Below, one piece after another: positions 16,714-25,578 of a stretch of 38,338 bases of DNA. This DNA comes from Polaromonas sp. UBA5171 (lineage in GTDB: Bacteria; Pseudomonadota; Gammaproteobacteria; Burkholderiales; Burkholderiaceae_C). The number at the start of each line of letters is the position of its first letter. Within the stretch, counting starts at the first letter, position 1. The DNA lies in assembly GCA_002413395.1 (NCBI GenBank), contig DHWX01000071.1, positions 1 through 38,338 on the forward strand, read 5' to 3'. The notes beneath the pieces are model-generated. The model searched no databases. It had not been told where the DNA came from and saw only the letters and a program-made list of their open reading frames with translations. The translations under genes were made by a program, and so were the position numbers.

Positions 16714-17810
16714 GTGAAGTGAACGTGCCTGCCGACGTCAGGAATCAACCCCTCGCGCCCTGGCTGCAAACCCAGCTGGAAAGCCTGCTGATGCAGCGCG
16801 GCCATGCCTGGCTGCTCAGCGGGCCGTCGGGGCTAGGCCAGTTTGAACTGGCGCTGACGCTGGCCCGGGCCTGGCTGTGCGAGCAGCCTACAGTGAAGGG
16901 TGCATGCGGCCACTGTGGCAGTTGCCATGCGGTGAATGTGCACACCCATGCCGACCTGTGCATGTTGCTGCCTGAAAGTCTTTCCCTGGCGCTCGGCTGG
17001 CCGCTGGATGAAAAAACACAGGACGATCTGGACAAGAAAACCCGCAAGCCCAGCAAGGAAATCAAGGTTGACGCGGCGCGCGAGGCCGTGTCGTTTACCC
17101 AGTTCACGCGTTCACGCGGCACCACCAAGGTGGTGCTGGTGTTTCCGGCCGAGCGCATGAACCACATCACGGCCAACACGCTCCTGAAAACGCTCGAAGA
17201 GCCGCCCGGCGCGGTCCGGTTTGTATTGGCAACCGAGGCGGTGCACCAGTTGCTGCCAACCATCCGCAGCCGCTGCCAGACCCACACCATGCTATGGCCC
17301 GAGTTTGAGCCCGCACTGGCCTGGCTCCAGAGCGAAATGAGTCCTTCAGGTGCAGATGAAGGGAGCGGCAAAAAGCCTGCCCGCCCGCCGCAGGCCGCTG
17401 ATTTGCAGACGTTGCTCAGAGCTGTTGGCGGACGGCCTGCCGATGCCCTGGCCTGGGTCCGAAACACCCCGGCCGACGATGCAGCTCGGCACTGGCAGGC
17501 CCTGCCCAAAGCCATGGCTCGGGGCGATGCCAGCGCGTTGACCGATTGGGCACCCGCGCAGGCGGTGGCAGCCTTGCAAAAGCTTTGTCACGATGTCTGG
17601 GCAGTCCGGGTTGGGGCTGCACCACGATTTTTCAGCACCAAAGACCTTTCGGAGATTACTCAAGCAAGCGCTACCGGCTTGTACGCACTGGCCAGTTGGT
17701 CCAAAGAATTGAGCACTATCGCTCGCACGGTGGAACACCCTTACAACCCGGGGCTGATGCTGGAAGCGCTAGCGAGCCGGGCCCAGATGGTCCTCAACAC
17801 AAAAAAGTGA
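16710..17810 (+). CDS. holB: DNA polymerase III subunit delta'
   Basis: A 366-residue clamp-loader subunit. The N-terminal AAA+ domain has a degenerate P-loop (GPSGLGQFE, no Lys), normal for delta', and a zinc module with Cys residues in ACGHCGSCH. The SRC motif appears in TIRSRCQ and a KTLEEPP block precedes it. A short charged insert lies near residues 105-118. It works with delta, tau/gamma and the beta clamp at the replication fork. It overlaps the tmk stop by four bases and is followed 22 bp later by pilZ. Confidence 0.93.
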   Translation: MSEVNVPADVRNQPLAPWLQTQLESLLMQRGHAWLLSGPSGLGQFELALTLARAWLCEQPTVKGACGHCGSCHAVNVHTHADLCMLLPESLSLALGWPLDEKTQDDLDKKTRKPSKEIKVDAAREAVSFTQFTRSRGTTKVVLVFPAERMNHITANTLLKTLEEPPGAVRFVLATEAVHQLLPTIRSRCQTHTMLWPEFEPALAWLQSEMSPSGADEGSGKKPARPPQAADLQTLLRAVGGRPADALAWVRNTPADDAARHWQALPKAMARGDASALTDWAPAQAVAALQKLCHDVWAVRVGAAPRFFSTKDLSEITQASATGLYALASWSKELSTIARTVEHPYNPGLMLEALASRAQMVLNTKK

Positions 17811-17832
17811 AGTCAACACTACACTAGGAACC

Positions 17833-18213
17833 ATGAGCACCACGCATCCCGTCAGTTCATCCACCGCAGCCACTGCCCGGCCCAGTGTCATTCAACTGGC
17901 CATCAAGGAAAAGGCAGCCCTTTACGCGGCCTACATTCCGTTGTTCAAGGAAGGCGGCGTGTTCATTCCCTCGGCGCGCGATTACAAGCTCGGCGATGAT
18001 ATTTACGTCCTGCTCACGCTCCCCGATGACACGCAGCGTTATCCGGTGGCTGGCAAGGTGGCGTGGGTCACACCGGCACGGGCGGCGGGTCACCGCACCC
18101 AGGGCGTTGGTGTGCGATTCCCAGCCGACGAGAAGTCACGCCTGCTCAAGATCAAGATTGAAGAAATCCTGGGGGCTCATATGGCCTCGGACCGGCCGAC
18201 CCAGACGATCTAG
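17833..18213 (+). CDS. pilZ: Type IV pilus assembly PilZ-domain protein
   Basis: A 126-residue single PilZ domain. The RxxxR arm needed for c-di-GMP binding is absent; instead the N-terminal part reads LFKEGGVFIPSARDYKLGDD. This matches the canonical PilZ of Pseudomonas, which lies beside holB, does not bind c-di-GMP and acts with PilB and FimX in pilus assembly. AGGA precedes the ATG at 17833. The gene order holB-pilZ-tatD supports the call. That pili are made by this organism is not shown in the window. Confidence 0.88.
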   Translation: MSTTHPVSSSTAATARPSVIQLAIKEKAALYAAYIPLFKEGGVFIPSARDYKLGDDIYVLLTLPDDTQRYPVAGKVAWVTPARAAGHRTQGVGVRFPADEKSRLLKIKIEEILGAHMASDRPTQTI

Positions 18214-18226
18214 CGTGGCCCGCTAC

Positions 18227-18290
18227 ATGCTATTATTTTCGTAGCTTTATGCATCCTCTGCACAAGGGGAAACGCCATTTTTCTACCTAA
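18227..18290 (+). repeat. Dispersed AT-rich repeat copy, pilZ-tatD gap
   Basis: The sequence begins ATGCTATTATTTTCGTAGCT and continues with a GC-poorer part ending CGCCATTTTTCTACC. The first 20 bases match the copy at 26979 closely (ATGCTATTAAAATCGTAGCT), and the final CATTTTTCTA resembles its TATTTTTCACT end. The element fills most of the gap between pilZ and tatD. Confidence 0.6.
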
Positions 18291-18305
18291 CGCTGGTTTT
18301 CCCAA

Positions 18306-19100
18306 ATGTTCACCGATTCCCATTGCCACTTGAGCTTTCCCGAACTGCAGGCGCGCCTGCCGCAGATCCGCCAGGCCATGGAGGATGCCCGGGTGAACCG
18401 CGCGCTGTGCATTTGTACCACGCTCGAAGAGTTTGAGGCGGTTCACTTGCTTGCCACCACATATGACAACTTCTGGTCCACCGTGGGCGTGCATCCCGAC
18501 AACGAGGGCGTGCGCGAACCCACGCTTGACGATCTGCTGCAGCGGGCCAGCCTGCCCAAGGTTGTTGGTATTGGTGAAACTGGTCTGGACTATTACCGCT
18601 TGGGTGAACGCAGCGTGGCTGACATGGCGTGGCAGCGCGAGCGTTTCAGGGTCCATATCCGTGCATCCCGCCAGAGCGGCAAACCGCTGGTCATTCATAC
18701 CCGCAGCGCCTCCGATGACACCCTGGCTATCCTGAAAGAGGAGAACCAGAGCAGCGGCGCAGTGTCGGCAGGCGGTGTGTTTCACTGTTTTACTGAAACC
18801 GCTGCGGTGGCGCGGGCCGCGCTCGACCTGGGGTTTTACATCTCGTTTTCGGGCATTCTGACCTTCAAAAATGCTGGTGATTTGCGCGAGGTGGCCCGCT
18901 TTGTACCGCTGGACCGCATGCTGATCGAGACCGATAGTCCTTACCTGGCGCCCATGCCCTACCGCGGGAAGACCAATAATCCATCTTATGTTCCTTTGGT
19001 CGCGCAGCAGATTGCCGAAATCCGGCGGTTGCCGCTGGAGGCTATCGCCGAGGCTACCAGTCGCAATTTCGAACGTTTGTTCAGCGAGGTTACGGAATGA
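18306..19100 (+). CDS. tatD: TatD-family metal-dependent deoxyribonuclease
   Basis: A 264-residue TIM-barrel hydrolase. The metal-binding HxH lies at residues 6 and 8 (DSHCHL), with GIGETGLDYY, VIHTRSA, GVFHCFT and LIETDSPYLAP supplying the other ligands. TatD enzymes are Mg-dependent 3'-5' exonucleases linked to DNA repair. The ATG at 18306 lacks a clear Shine-Dalgarno because a repeat occupies the gap. The last four bases overlap the start of the ankyrin gene. Confidence 0.92.
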   Translation: MFTDSHCHLSFPELQARLPQIRQAMEDARVNRALCICTTLEEFEAVHLLATTYDNFWSTVGVHPDNEGVREPTLDDLLQRASLPKVVGIGETGLDYYRLGERSVADMAWQRERFRVHIRASRQSGKPLVIHTRSASDDTLAILKEENQSSGAVSAGGVFHCFTETAAVARAALDLGFYISFSGILTFKNAGDLREVARFVPLDRMLIETDSPYLAPMPYRGKTNNPSYVPLVAQQIAEIRRLPLEAIAEATSRNFERLFSEVTE

Positions 19101-19768
19101 AAAAAAACTTTATAAATTACATTAGAAAAGCGTTATATCTATTTGTTTTTATTGGATTTAATGCTTCACATGCTGGATCCTACGATGATTTTTTTACAGC
19201 CATTCAGCGTGATGACGCGCAGGCGGTCAAGGCTTTGCTGGTGCGTGGTTTTGAGGCTAACACGATGAGCCAGAAAGGCCAGTACGGGCTGTATCTTGCC
19301 CTGCGTGAGCCCTCACCAAAGGTCGCCCAGGTTTTGATTGACTGGCCGAAAACCGATCTCAACCGCCTCAACGCCAAAGGCGAAAGCGCGCTCATGCTGG
19401 CTGCGCTCAAGGGCTATCAGAACCTCGCCGAAAAGTTGATCAAAAAGGGGGCCGACGTCAACAAGACCGGCTGGACGCCCCTGCATTACGCCGCCACTGG
19501 CGGGCAATTGACCGTCATCAGCCTGTTGCTTGAAAACAGCGCCTACATTGACGCCGAATCACCCAACGGCACCACACCGCTGATGATGGCGGCCATGTAT
19601 GGCACGCCAGCAGCCGTCAAGCTTTTATTGCAGGAAGGCGCCGATCCGTCGCTTAAAAACCAGCAGGGCCTGACCGCGTTGCAGTTCGCCCAGCGCGGCA
19701 ACCGGCCCGATTCGGTCGAGGCCATTGCCGCATTCATACGCAGCCGGCGTCCTGCCGGGCGATGGTAA
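19097..19768 (+). CDS. Periplasmic ankyrin-repeat protein
   Basis: A 223-residue protein with a Sec signal peptide (about residues 1-26, cleavage after ASHA) and roughly five ankyrin repeats covering residues 30-215; the clearest are WTPLHYAATGGQLTVISLLL and TTPLMMAAMYGTPAAVKLLL. It should act in the periplasm through protein contacts; partners are unknown. The ATG overlaps the tatD stop (ATGA), so the two are translationally coupled. The first 100 bases are strikingly AT-rich compared with the rest of the gene. Confidence 0.87.
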   Translation: MKKNFINYIRKALYLFVFIGFNASHAGSYDDFFTAIQRDDAQAVKALLVRGFEANTMSQKGQYGLYLALREPSPKVAQVLIDWPKTDLNRLNAKGESALMLAALKGYQNLAEKLIKKGADVNKTGWTPLHYAATGGQLTVISLLLENSAYIDAESPNGTTPLMMAAMYGTPAAVKLLLQEGADPSLKNQQGLTALQFAQRGNRPDSVEAIAAFIRSRRPAGRW

Positions 19769-19858
19769 TGGGTTTACCCACTGACTTTGCCGGGTTTATC
19801 CTAAGTTGGCTTTGTTAATTGCCAACCACAATCGTGTTGCAACTTAAAGGAACTAATC

Positions 19859-20320
19859 ATGACCACACGTCGCCAGGCAACCCGTATTTCCTTTGCTGTC
19901 ATCACTGTGCTGGCGGCTGCCACGCTAACCGGATGCGGCATGATGGACCGCCAGTCGAACCTCGTGGCCTTCACCACCCAATTGCGCGCCGCCAATGAAG
20001 TGCCGCCCAACAATAGCCAGGGGAGTGGTTCGGTTGATGCCGTGCTCAACAAGGACACCAACCTGTTGCGCTGGAAGGTTAGCTACACCGGTTTGACCGG
20101 AGCAGCTACCGCGGCCCACTTTCATGGTCCTGCCGTCATTGGCGCCAACGCGGGCGTTGTCTTGCCGTGGGCCGGCCCTATCCACAGCCCCATGGAAGGC
20201 CATGCCACGCTGACCGCGGCGCAAGCTGCTGATTTGCTGGCCGGCCGCTGGTACGCCAACATCCATACTGCTGCCCACCCGGGTGGCGAAGTGCGTGGCC
20301 AGATGACCGCGCGCTACTGA
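19859..20320 (+). CDS. CHRD-domain lipoprotein
   Basis: A 153-residue protein with a lipoprotein signal (lipobox LTGC, Cys about residue 26) and one CHRD domain: LRAANEVPPNNSQGSG, AAHFHGPA and IHTAAHPGGEVRGQM are typical. CHRD domains occur in chordin and in many bacterial envelope proteins and are of unknown function here. AAAGGAA lies about 6 nt before the ATG. It is monocistronic by appearance and is followed by a dispersed repeat. Confidence 0.87.
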   Translation: MTTRRQATRISFAVITVLAAATLTGCGMMDRQSNLVAFTTQLRAANEVPPNNSQGSGSVDAVLNKDTNLLRWKVSYTGLTGAATAAHFHGPAVIGANAGVVLPWAGPIHSPMEGHATLTAAQAADLLAGRWYANIHTAAHPGGEVRGQMTARY

Positions 20321-20332
20321 ATGCAATTCCTC

Positions 20333-20400
20333 TTGCTCTTTATCTGATAGCTATTAGTGCCCATTTTGCATGGGTTGGTGGTTAGTTTTATTGATGAAAA
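20333..20400 (+). repeat. Dispersed AT-rich repeat copy after the CHRD gene
   Basis: TGCTCTTTATCTGATAGCTA followed by TTAGTGCCC...GGTTAGTTTTATTGATG resembles the 18227 and 26979 copies in layout: an AT-rich TGCT...TAGC palindromic head, a variable GC middle, then a pyrimidine-rich tail. It is more diverged than the other intergenic copies. The whole gap 20321-20520 otherwise shows no gene. Confidence 0.5.
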
Positions 20401-20520
20401 TAGCGCTTTCAAATACCCCTTGGAGGCGCGCAGACCGCTTTAAACCCATAAAATCACAGGCTATCTACCAACTGCCAAGATATCCGCAAGGCGATCCTGA
20501 CAGTTTCTACTGATCGCCTC

Positions 20521-22911
20521 ATGAACGCCCCCGTCGACGTTTCCTTCTTCACGCGTGCTGCCAAGCCGCTGACCAGCTACCGCAAGTACTGGGCGGCCCG
20601 CTTTGGCACGGCCAAATTTCTGCCCACCAGCCGGGCCGAAATGGAGGCGCTCGGCTGGGATAGCTGCGACGTCATCATCGTCACCGGCGACGCCTATGTG
20701 GACCACCCCAGCTTTGGCATGGCGGTGATTGGCCGCATGCTGGAAGCGCAGGGCTTTCGAGTCGGCATCATTGCGCAGCCTGACTGGCAGAGCGCCGAGC
20801 CGTTCAAGGTGCTGGGCCAGCCCAACCTGTTTTTCGGCGTGGCCGCCGGCAACATGGACTCGATGATCAACCGCTACACGGCCGACCGCAAGATCCGCAG
20901 CGACGATGCCTACACCCCTGGCGACATCGGCGGCAAACGCCCCGACCGGGCGGCGCTGGTGTATTCGCAGCGCTGCCGCGAAGCCTACAAGGAAGTTCCC
21001 ATCATTCTGGGCGGCATCGAAGGCTCGCTGCGCCGCATTGCCCATTACGACTACTGGTCTGACAAAGTCCGCCGCAGCGTGGTGATCGATTCGAAATGCG
21101 ACTTGCTGCTGTACGGCAATGCCGAGCGCGCCGTGGTCGAGGTGGCGCACCGACTGGCCGCCAGGGAATCCATCGCGAGCATGACCGACATTCGCGGTAC
21201 GGCTTTTATACGCCGCAGCGGCGACGACACCGCGCAGGGCTGGTTCGAGATTGATTCGACCAGCGTCGATGCGCCTGGCCGCGTCGAGGCGCATGTCAAC
21301 CCCTACCTGATGATTTCGGAGCAGGCCAAAGAGCAGGGCGCCACCTGCGCCCGCGAAGACGAGGCCGCAGAGGTGGCCGTGAAAGCCGAGTCGGCTGGCT
21401 CGCCAGCGTTGGCTGCGTCCAAAAAGACAAATCCGGCCAATGCCAACCCCGCCATCAAGCCGCTGACCTTCGTGCAAAACCCAAGCCTGCCCTCCATGCA
21501 GGGCAAGATCAAGGTGCCGCCGCGCGACCGCTCGGTCATCCGCCTGCCCTCGTACGAGCAGGTCAGGAGCGACGCCGTGCTGTATGCCCACGCCAACCGC
21601 GTGCTGCACCTGGAAACCAACCCCGGCAATGCGCGTGCCCTGGTGCAGGCGCACGGCGAAGGCGCCACCGCGCGCGATGTCTGGATCACCCCGCCGCCCA
21701 TCCCGCTGACCACGGCCGAGATGGACTATGTGTTTGACCTGCCTTACGCCCGTTCGCCGCATCCCCGCTATGCCGACGAAAACGGCAGCCATGACCACGC
21801 CACCAAGATTCCGGCGTGGGAGATGATCCGCTTCAGTGTCAACATCATGCGCGGCTGCTTTGGCGGCTGCACGTTTTGCTCCATCACCGAGCATGAAGGC
21901 CGCATCATCCAGAGCCGGTCTGAAGACTCGGTGATTCGTGAAATTGAAGCCATACGCGACACCGTCAAAGGCTTCACCGGCGCGATTTCCGACCTGGGCG
22001 GCCCCACCGCCAATATGTACCGCATCGGCTGCAAGTCGCCCGAGATCGAGGCCGCCTGCCGCAAGCCGTCCTGCGTCTATCCGGGTATTTGCCAGAACCT
22101 GAACACCGATCACAACCCGCTGATCAAGATGTACCGCCGCGCGCGGGCGCTCAAGGGCGTGAAAAAGATCCTGATCAGTTCCGGTGTGCGTTACGACCTG
22201 GCTGTGCAAAGCCCCGAATATGTGAAAGAACTCGTCACCCATCATGTGGGCGGCTACCTCAAGATTGCGCCCGAGCACACCGAGCAGGGGCCGCTGACCA
22301 AGATGATGAAGCCCGGCATCGGCAGCTATGACAAGTTCAAGCAGCTGTTCGAAAAGTTCACGCTGGAGGCGGGCAAGAAGCAGTTCCTGATTCCCTATTT
22401 CATCGCCGCCCATCCGGGCACCAGCGACGAAGACATGATGAACCTGGCGATCTGGCTCAAGAAGAGTGGTTTCAGGGCCGACCAGGTGCAGACCTTCTAC
22501 CCGTCACCCATGGCCACGGCCACCACGATGTACCACACCAGCAAGAACCCGCTGCGCAAGGTCACGCGTGACAGCGAAACGGTGGACATCGTGCGCGGCG
22601 ACAAACGCCGCCGCCTGCACAAGGCGTTTTTGCGCTACCACGACCCCAACAACTGGCCGCTGCTGCGCGAAGCGCTCAAAACCATGGGCCGTGCCGACCT
22701 GATCGGCAACGGCAAGCACCATCTGATCCCGACCTTTCAGCCCTTGACCGATGGCAGCTACCAAAGTGCACGCCGCAAAAATTCGACCACGATCCCGATC
22801 GCGACCATGGTCAAGCCTTCATCTGTTGTCAAGGGCAGGCTGCTGACGCAGCACACCGGCTTGCCGCCGCGCGACAACGGCTCGGGCAAGCCACTGCGCA
22901 AGCCTCGTTAA
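20521..22911 (+). CDS. YgiQ family radical SAM protein (UPF0313)
   Basis: A 796-residue radical SAM protein. The 4Fe-4S motif CX3CX2C is at residues 446, 450 and 453 (RGCFGGCTFC), inside the usual long UPF0313 architecture: an N-terminal B12-binding-like region with DAYVDHPSFG, a central radical SAM barrel, and a C-terminal conserved region ending with a basic tail. The reaction is not known. Family length is typically 700-780, so this copy carries a linker insert near residues 260-320 rich in Ala, Glu and Lys. No ribosome site precedes the ATG at 20521. Confidence 0.93.
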   Translation: MNAPVDVSFFTRAAKPLTSYRKYWAARFGTAKFLPTSRAEMEALGWDSCDVIIVTGDAYVDHPSFGMAVIGRMLEAQGFRVGIIAQPDWQSAEPFKVLGQPNLFFGVAAGNMDSMINRYTADRKIRSDDAYTPGDIGGKRPDRAALVYSQRCREAYKEVPIILGGIEGSLRRIAHYDYWSDKVRRSVVIDSKCDLLLYGNAERAVVEVAHRLAARESIASMTDIRGTAFIRRSGDDTAQGWFEIDSTSVDAPGRVEAHVNPYLMISEQAKEQGATCAREDEAAEVAVKAESAGSPALAASKKTNPANANPAIKPLTFVQNPSLPSMQGKIKVPPRDRSVIRLPSYEQVRSDAVLYAHANRVLHLETNPGNARALVQAHGEGATARDVWITPPPIPLTTAEMDYVFDLPYARSPHPRYADENGSHDHATKIPAWEMIRFSVNIMRGCFGGCTFCSITEHEGRIIQSRSEDSVIREIEAIRDTVKGFTGAISDLGGPTANMYRIGCKSPEIEAACRKPSCVYPGICQNLNTDHNPLIKMYRRARALKGVKKILISSGVRYDLAVQSPEYVKELVTHHVGGYLKIAPEHTEQGPLTKMMKPGIGSYDKFKQLFEKFTLEAGKKQFLIPYFIAAHPGTSDEDMMNLAIWLKKSGFRADQVQTFYPSPMATATTMYHTSKNPLRKVTRDSETVDIVRGDKRRRLHKAFLRYHDPNNWPLLREALKTMGRADLIGNGKHHLIPTFQPLTDGSYQSARRKNSTTIPIATMVKPSSVVKGRLLTQHTGLPPRDNGSGKPLRKPR

Positions 22912-22948
22912 AAATACGTTCCGCGCGCCACAATAGAGGAAAAAAACC

Positions 22949-23302
22949 ATGGCTATTCTCCACGCAACACCCGGCGACGTGATTGATGTGCGGCCGCTTG
23001 GCGCGGCCCTTGCCACGATGCGGACACATGCGCTGTTTAAGTCCGGCGATCTGGAAGTCATTCGCGTCGTACTACTGGCCGGCGTTGAAATGCCGCCGCA
23101 TGTGGTGGCCGGTGAGATCACGGTGCAGTGTCTCGAAGGCCGTATTGCATTTACCTGCGATGCGGGTGTGCGACAGCTGGCCGCCGGCGAGCTCATTCTC
23201 GTCTCTGGCGATGAAATGCATGGATTGCGCGGCCTGGAAGATGCATCACTGCTGCTGACGATCGCGCTCAAGCAGGCCCCGCACGGCGGCGTGAAGCGCT
23301 GA
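22949..23302 (+). CDS. Small cupin-domain protein
   Basis: A 117-residue single-domain cupin. The two cupin motifs are degenerate: MPPHVVAGEITVQCLEG and LAAGELILVSGDEMHGLRG, with a His in each and a Glu in the first. It may bind a metal or small ligand, but catalysis is uncertain. AGAGGA precedes the ATG at 22949. It is 37 bp after ygiQ on the same strand, perhaps co-transcribed, and convergent with the CoA-transferase gene. Confidence 0.85.
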   Translation: MAILHATPGDVIDVRPLGAALATMRTHALFKSGDLEVIRVVLLAGVEMPPHVVAGEITVQCLEGRIAFTCDAGVRQLAAGELILVSGDEMHGLRGLEDASLLLTIALKQAPHGGVKR

Positions 23303-23357
23303 GCCAGCGCTGCTGCCAGGCCGGGAATCCAGGCTGCGCGGTCACCGCCCAGCCCAT

Positions 23358-24272
23358 TCATGCCATGGTGTGCAGCGGGATGTCCTTGTCCAGCGCCAGT
23401 TGGTCCAGTTGTGTGCGCGTCTGCGTCAGCAGGAATTTTGCGATCGCCTGGTGCGTGGCCGGGTTGAACATGGCGCGGATGTCCGAAGCGGCGGCACCGG
23501 CCGCCGCGCACAGGGCGGTGGCGAAGTGGGGCTCCAGCGCGGCGACGGCCACGCGGCCATCCTTGCAGGGGTAAATGCGGTAGCCCGCGTGCGCGCCGCC
23601 CACCGCGCCACCCGGATGTGTCAATCCCCATTGGCGCGGCAGGGCCAAGTAGGCGGCCGCGTCCGAGAGCGCCACTTCGACAAACACACCGCGCGGGTTG
23701 ACATTGCCGGTACCGGCATCGCGTTCCTGGCGGCGCAGCATTGCCTGCAGCACCGCTTCGCTGACCATCAGCGAGCCGCTCATGTCGGCGTACAGCGTGG
23801 CGGGCAGTTCCAGCCCCGGCACCAAGCCGTTGTCGGCCAGGTAGGTCAGGTCATGGCCCGGTTCCTCGGCGCGTTCGCCCGGGCTGCCGACGATGGCAAC
23901 CTGCGACAGGGCAGGGTAGAGACCCTGCAATTTTTTCCAGCCCAGTTCCAATTTCTCCAGCGCCGAGGGCCGGAACGAGGTAAGCAGCACGTCGGCTTTG
24001 GCCAACTCGCGGTGCAGCACCTTCTGACCCGCTTCTGATTTCAGGTCGGCCAGCAGCACTTTCACGCCCTCGTGCAGTTGGGTGTAGGCCGGCTGGTTAT
24101 AGCGGCCCATAGGGTCACCGCCGGGCGGCTCCAGCTTGATGCAGGTGGCCCCCATTTGCTGGCAACGCATCAGCGCGGCGGGACCGGGCAGGTTGAGCGC
24201 GAGGCTCAGGATGCGCGCGCCCTGGAGCGCCCGCAGAGCCGGGGATGTGGTGGCTTTTTTGGTGATGCTCAT
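23358..24272 (-). CDS. Short CaiB/BaiF-type (family III) CoA-transferase
   Basis: A 304-residue protein of the family III CoA-transferase/racemase type. The N-terminal Rossmann part (GARILSLALNLPGPAALMRCQQMG) and the presumed catalytic Asp in GHDLTYLADNG are present. The protein is about 80-100 residues shorter than most family members and the glycine-rich loop after the Asp is reduced, so the chemistry could differ. It starts 9 nt after the pobA stop, so it is very likely in the same operon. The substrate is unknown; an aromatic or acyl CoA is inferred from context. Confidence 0.85.
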   Translation of the reverse strand: MSITKKATTSPALRALQGARILSLALNLPGPAALMRCQQMGATCIKLEPPGGDPMGRYNQPAYTQLHEGVKVLLADLKSEAGQKVLHRELAKADVLLTSFRPSALEKLELGWKKLQGLYPALSQVAIVGSPGERAEEPGHDLTYLADNGLVPGLELPATLYADMSGSLMVSEAVLQAMLRRQERDAGTGNVNPRGVFVEVALSDAAAYLALPRQWGLTHPGGAVGGAHAGYRIYPCKDGRVAVAALEPHFATALCAAAGAAASDIRAMFNPATHQAIAKFLLTQTRTQLDQLALDKDIPLHTMA

Positions 24273-24281
24273 AGCGCCATG

Positions 24282-25454
24282 TTATAGCGGCAGGCCGACG
24301 TAGTTCTCGGCAAGCGACGTGGCGGCGGCGCTGGAGTTCACAAGATAGTCGAGTTCGGCTTCCTGAAACTTCTGGCCAATCTCGCCGTTTTCGGGGAAGC
24401 GGTGCATCAGGCTGGTGAACCACCAGGAGAAGCGCTCGGCCTTCCAGACGCGGCGCAGGCAGCGCTGGGAATAACCGTCGATACCGGCTTCGCTCTTGTC
24501 CTGGTAGTACTCAATGAGGGCACTGGAGAGGTATTTCACGTCGCTCGCCGCCAGGTTCAGCCCCTTGGCGCCGGTGGGCGGCACGATGTGCGCAGCGTCG
24601 CCGGCCAGAAACAGTCGGCCAAAGCGCATCGGCTCGGCGACAAAGCTGCGCAGCGGCGCGATGCTTTTCTCGATCGATGGGCCAGTGACCAGCTTTTCAC
24701 GCGCCTCCAGATCAAGGCGCAGGCGAAGCTCCTGCCAGAAGGCAGCGTCGGACCAGTCGCGCGTATTGTCGGTCAGCGGCACCTGCAGGTAGTAGCGGCT
24801 GCGCGTGTGGCTGCGCTGCGAGCACAGCGCAAAGCCGCGCGGACTGTTGGCATAAATCAGTTCGTCGTGAACCGGTGGCGTGTCCGAGAGCACGCCGAGC
24901 CAGCCGAAGGGATAGGTTTTTTCGTATTCACGAATCGCGCGGCGCGGGGGGCTGGCGCGGCAAACGCCGTGAAAGCCGTCACAACCGGCGATGAAATCGC
25001 ACTCTATTTCGCGTATCTGGCCGTCCTTCTCGTAGCGCACGCGGGGTTTGGCGGTGTCGAAATCGTGCACCATCACGTTGTCGGCTTCGTAAATGGTGGT
25101 CAGACCCGCAGCCTTGCGCGCGTCCATCAGGTCGCGCGTGAGTTCGGTCTGGCCATAAACCATGACGTTCTTGCCGCCGGTAAGCTGGCTCATGTTGATG
25201 CGGTGGCGCTCGCCGCTGAACAGCATATCAAAGCCGCCGTGGATCAGGCCTTCCTTGTGCATGCGCTCGCCAACACCGGCCTCGTCCATGAGGTTGACGC
25301 AGACCTGCTCCAGAATGCCAGCGCGGATGCGGCCCAGCACATAGTCGCCGGTCTGGCGTTCGAGGATGACGGCGTCGATGCCGGCCTTGTGAAGCAACTG
25401 GCCCAGCAACAGTCCGGCCGGACCACCACCCACAATGACTACCTGTACACGCAT
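24282..25454 (-). CDS. pobA: 4-hydroxybenzoate 3-monooxygenase
   Basis: A 390-residue flavoprotein hydroxylase that converts 4-hydroxybenzoate to protocatechuate with O2 and NAD(P)H. The FAD motif GGGPAG is at residues 9-14, the DG motif is CDGFHG, and GDAAHIVPPTGAKGLN closes the FAD site. With the start at 25454 (GGAG 6 nt upstream), Tyr201, Ser212, Arg214 and Tyr222 fall exactly at the substrate-binding positions known for the Pseudomonas enzyme, which supports this start. The C-terminal ENYVGLP block is conserved. No pobR-type regulator is seen beside it. Followed directly by the CoA-transferase gene. Confidence 0.97.
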   Translation of the reverse strand: MRVQVVIVGGGPAGLLLGQLLHKAGIDAVILERQTGDYVLGRIRAGILEQVCVNLMDEAGVGERMHKEGLIHGGFDMLFSGERHRINMSQLTGGKNVMVYGQTELTRDLMDARKAAGLTTIYEADNVMVHDFDTAKPRVRYEKDGQIREIECDFIAGCDGFHGVCRASPPRRAIREYEKTYPFGWLGVLSDTPPVHDELIYANSPRGFALCSQRSHTRSRYYLQVPLTDNTRDWSDAAFWQELRLRLDLEAREKLVTGPSIEKSIAPLRSFVAEPMRFGRLFLAGDAAHIVPPTGAKGLNLAASDVKYLSSALIEYYQDKSEAGIDGYSQRCLRRVWKAERFSWWFTSLMHRFPENGEIGQKFQEAELDYLVNSSAAATSLAENYVGLPL

Positions 25455-25578
25455 ACTTGTCTCCATTCAATACCCGACGGTGCAATACCTGCCTGGGCCA
25501 GGCATCACGGGACATTTTCGTGTATTTCAGGTGCTGATGGTTGCGCGCACAGGAAAGCGTTGAGATGGCGTCAGAGCG

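Noticed and set aside
20461..22413. Very long minus-strand open frame (about 650 codons) opposite the YgiQ gene
   Set aside because: It is antisense to a well-supported radical SAM gene, and its protein is a His/Ala/Gly/Val-rich product typical of the shadow of GC-rich coding DNA. Similar shadows at 6142-6999, 10184-11146, 15361-16617, 24402-25622 and 25906-26931 were also left out.
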